From Prolixibacteraceae bacterium (GTDB lineage Bacteria; Bacteroidota; Bacteroidia; Bacteroidales; Prolixibacteraceae): a DNA stretch of 51,853 nt. Numbering within the stretch: the stretch's first letter is position 1; the number at the start of each line of letters is the position of its first letter. The DNA lies in assembly GCA_017998095.1 (NCBI GenBank), contig JAGODU010000010.1:1-51853 (forward strand). The letters are read 5' to 3'. Below are positions 51,687 through 51,853 of the stretch, one piece after another. The position numbers and the translations under genes were made by a program. The notes beneath the pieces are model-generated. The model did no database searches. It saw nothing but the letters and a program-made list of their open reading frames with translations, and had not been told where the DNA came from.

Positions 51687-51853
51687 TTAAAAGTAACGAG
51701 GAGACTGAACCCTTTGACCTCTAAGAGAAAAGAGGTAATTCAAAAATATTTCATGTGTCCCGTTACTGTATCTGCTAAGTCTTGAATTAGTAAAATCAAA
51801 TGAATATCCTATCTGCAACCTGTTGTCTATCTGCAATCTCGCATGAGCAGCGA
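51687..51853 (-). CDS. C-terminal fragment of a PorP/SprF-type outer-membrane protein
   Basis: The frame enters from the right edge and stops with TAA at 51687-51689. The visible 54 residues read as beta strands: IDNRLQIGYSFDFTNSRLSR, YSNGTHEIFLNYLF and the end VQSPRYF. The SYDF...S-L/I...Y-N-G-T/S-H-E-I pattern and the final aromatic residue fit PorP/SprF proteins of the type IX secretion and gliding systems. The start lies outside the window. A hairpin terminator follows 65 bases downstream. Such proteins often accompany secreted adhesins, so the neighbouring region beyond the window would be of interest. Confidence 0.7.
   Translation of the reverse strand, partial: AAHARLQIDNRLQIGYSFDFTNSRLSRYSNGTHEIFLNYLFSLRGQRVQSPRYF

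Noticed and set aside
51720..51739. Inverted repeat ACCTCT...AGAGGT that looks like a terminator
   Set aside because: It lies within the coding sequence of the PorP/SprF-type protein and has no T tract; the real terminator is at 51594-51622.

Overview
The window is a stretch of an AT-rich chromosome from a member of the Bacteroidota, most likely Bacteroidales/Marinilabiliales-like. The markers are a SusC/SusD pair, a DUF4494 protein, type IX secretion signatures at both window edges (a sorting-domain-like tail at the left, a PorP/SprF-type C-terminus at the right), an S46 dipeptidyl-peptidase, and several TAnnTTTG-type -7 promoter elements. No rRNA, tRNA, CRISPR, insertion sequence or prophage was seen.

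Layout. 1-2 kb: the tail of a secreted protein and a secreted GH43 glycosidase. 2-4 kb: a minus-strand operon of ECF sigma factor, small single-pass membrane protein (probable anti-sigma factor), Spy/CpxP-like periplasmic protein and GNAT acetyltransferase. 4.2-6.1 kb: a protein with three LysM domains fused to a periplasmic-binding fold. 6.2-12.4 kb: susD and susC with a divergent LacI-type regulator and a candidate operator between them. 12.4-16.6 kb: DUF4494 protein, a small secreted protein with a duplicated IEKWM motif, an ABC-F ATPase, RlmB and an Lrp/AsnC regulator.

16.8-33.8 kb: a complete minus-strand division and cell-wall (dcw) cluster in the order mraZ, rsmH, ftsL, ftsI, murE, mraY, murD, ftsW, murG, murC, ftsQ, ftsA, ftsZ, ftsZ, yqeY. 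Its special feature is two tandem ftsZ genes. Both keep the GTPase and T7-loop motifs. Only the promoter-distal copy has the usual IPAYMRR-type C-terminal peptide. The promoter-proximal copy ends instead in a short amphipathic helix resembling the FtsA membrane anchor encoded next to it. The cluster's promoter is overlaid by five GTGnAATAA-like repeats spaced 10-11 bp, a strong candidate MraZ operator.

34-38 kb: two acyltransferases resembling the glycine-lipid pair GlsA/GlsB, a long PurF-type amidotransferase and a SPOR protein. 38.3-41 kb: a class II (B12-dependent) ribonucleotide reductase with a strong terminator. 41.2-46.9 kb: a minus-strand run of waaA, rnhA, S46 peptidase, rnhB and a glycosyltransferase. 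46.9-47.3 kb: a gene-free, GC-rich, REP-like element made of nested inverted repeats. 47.3-51.6 kb: a flippase, a DUF3267 zincin-like membrane protein, galactokinase and a metallophosphoesterase on the plus strand.

Most genes are housekeeping. The best candidate for something undescribed is the two-FtsZ arrangement. Next come the promoter-covering repeat array, the sigma-factor operon and the REP-like element.
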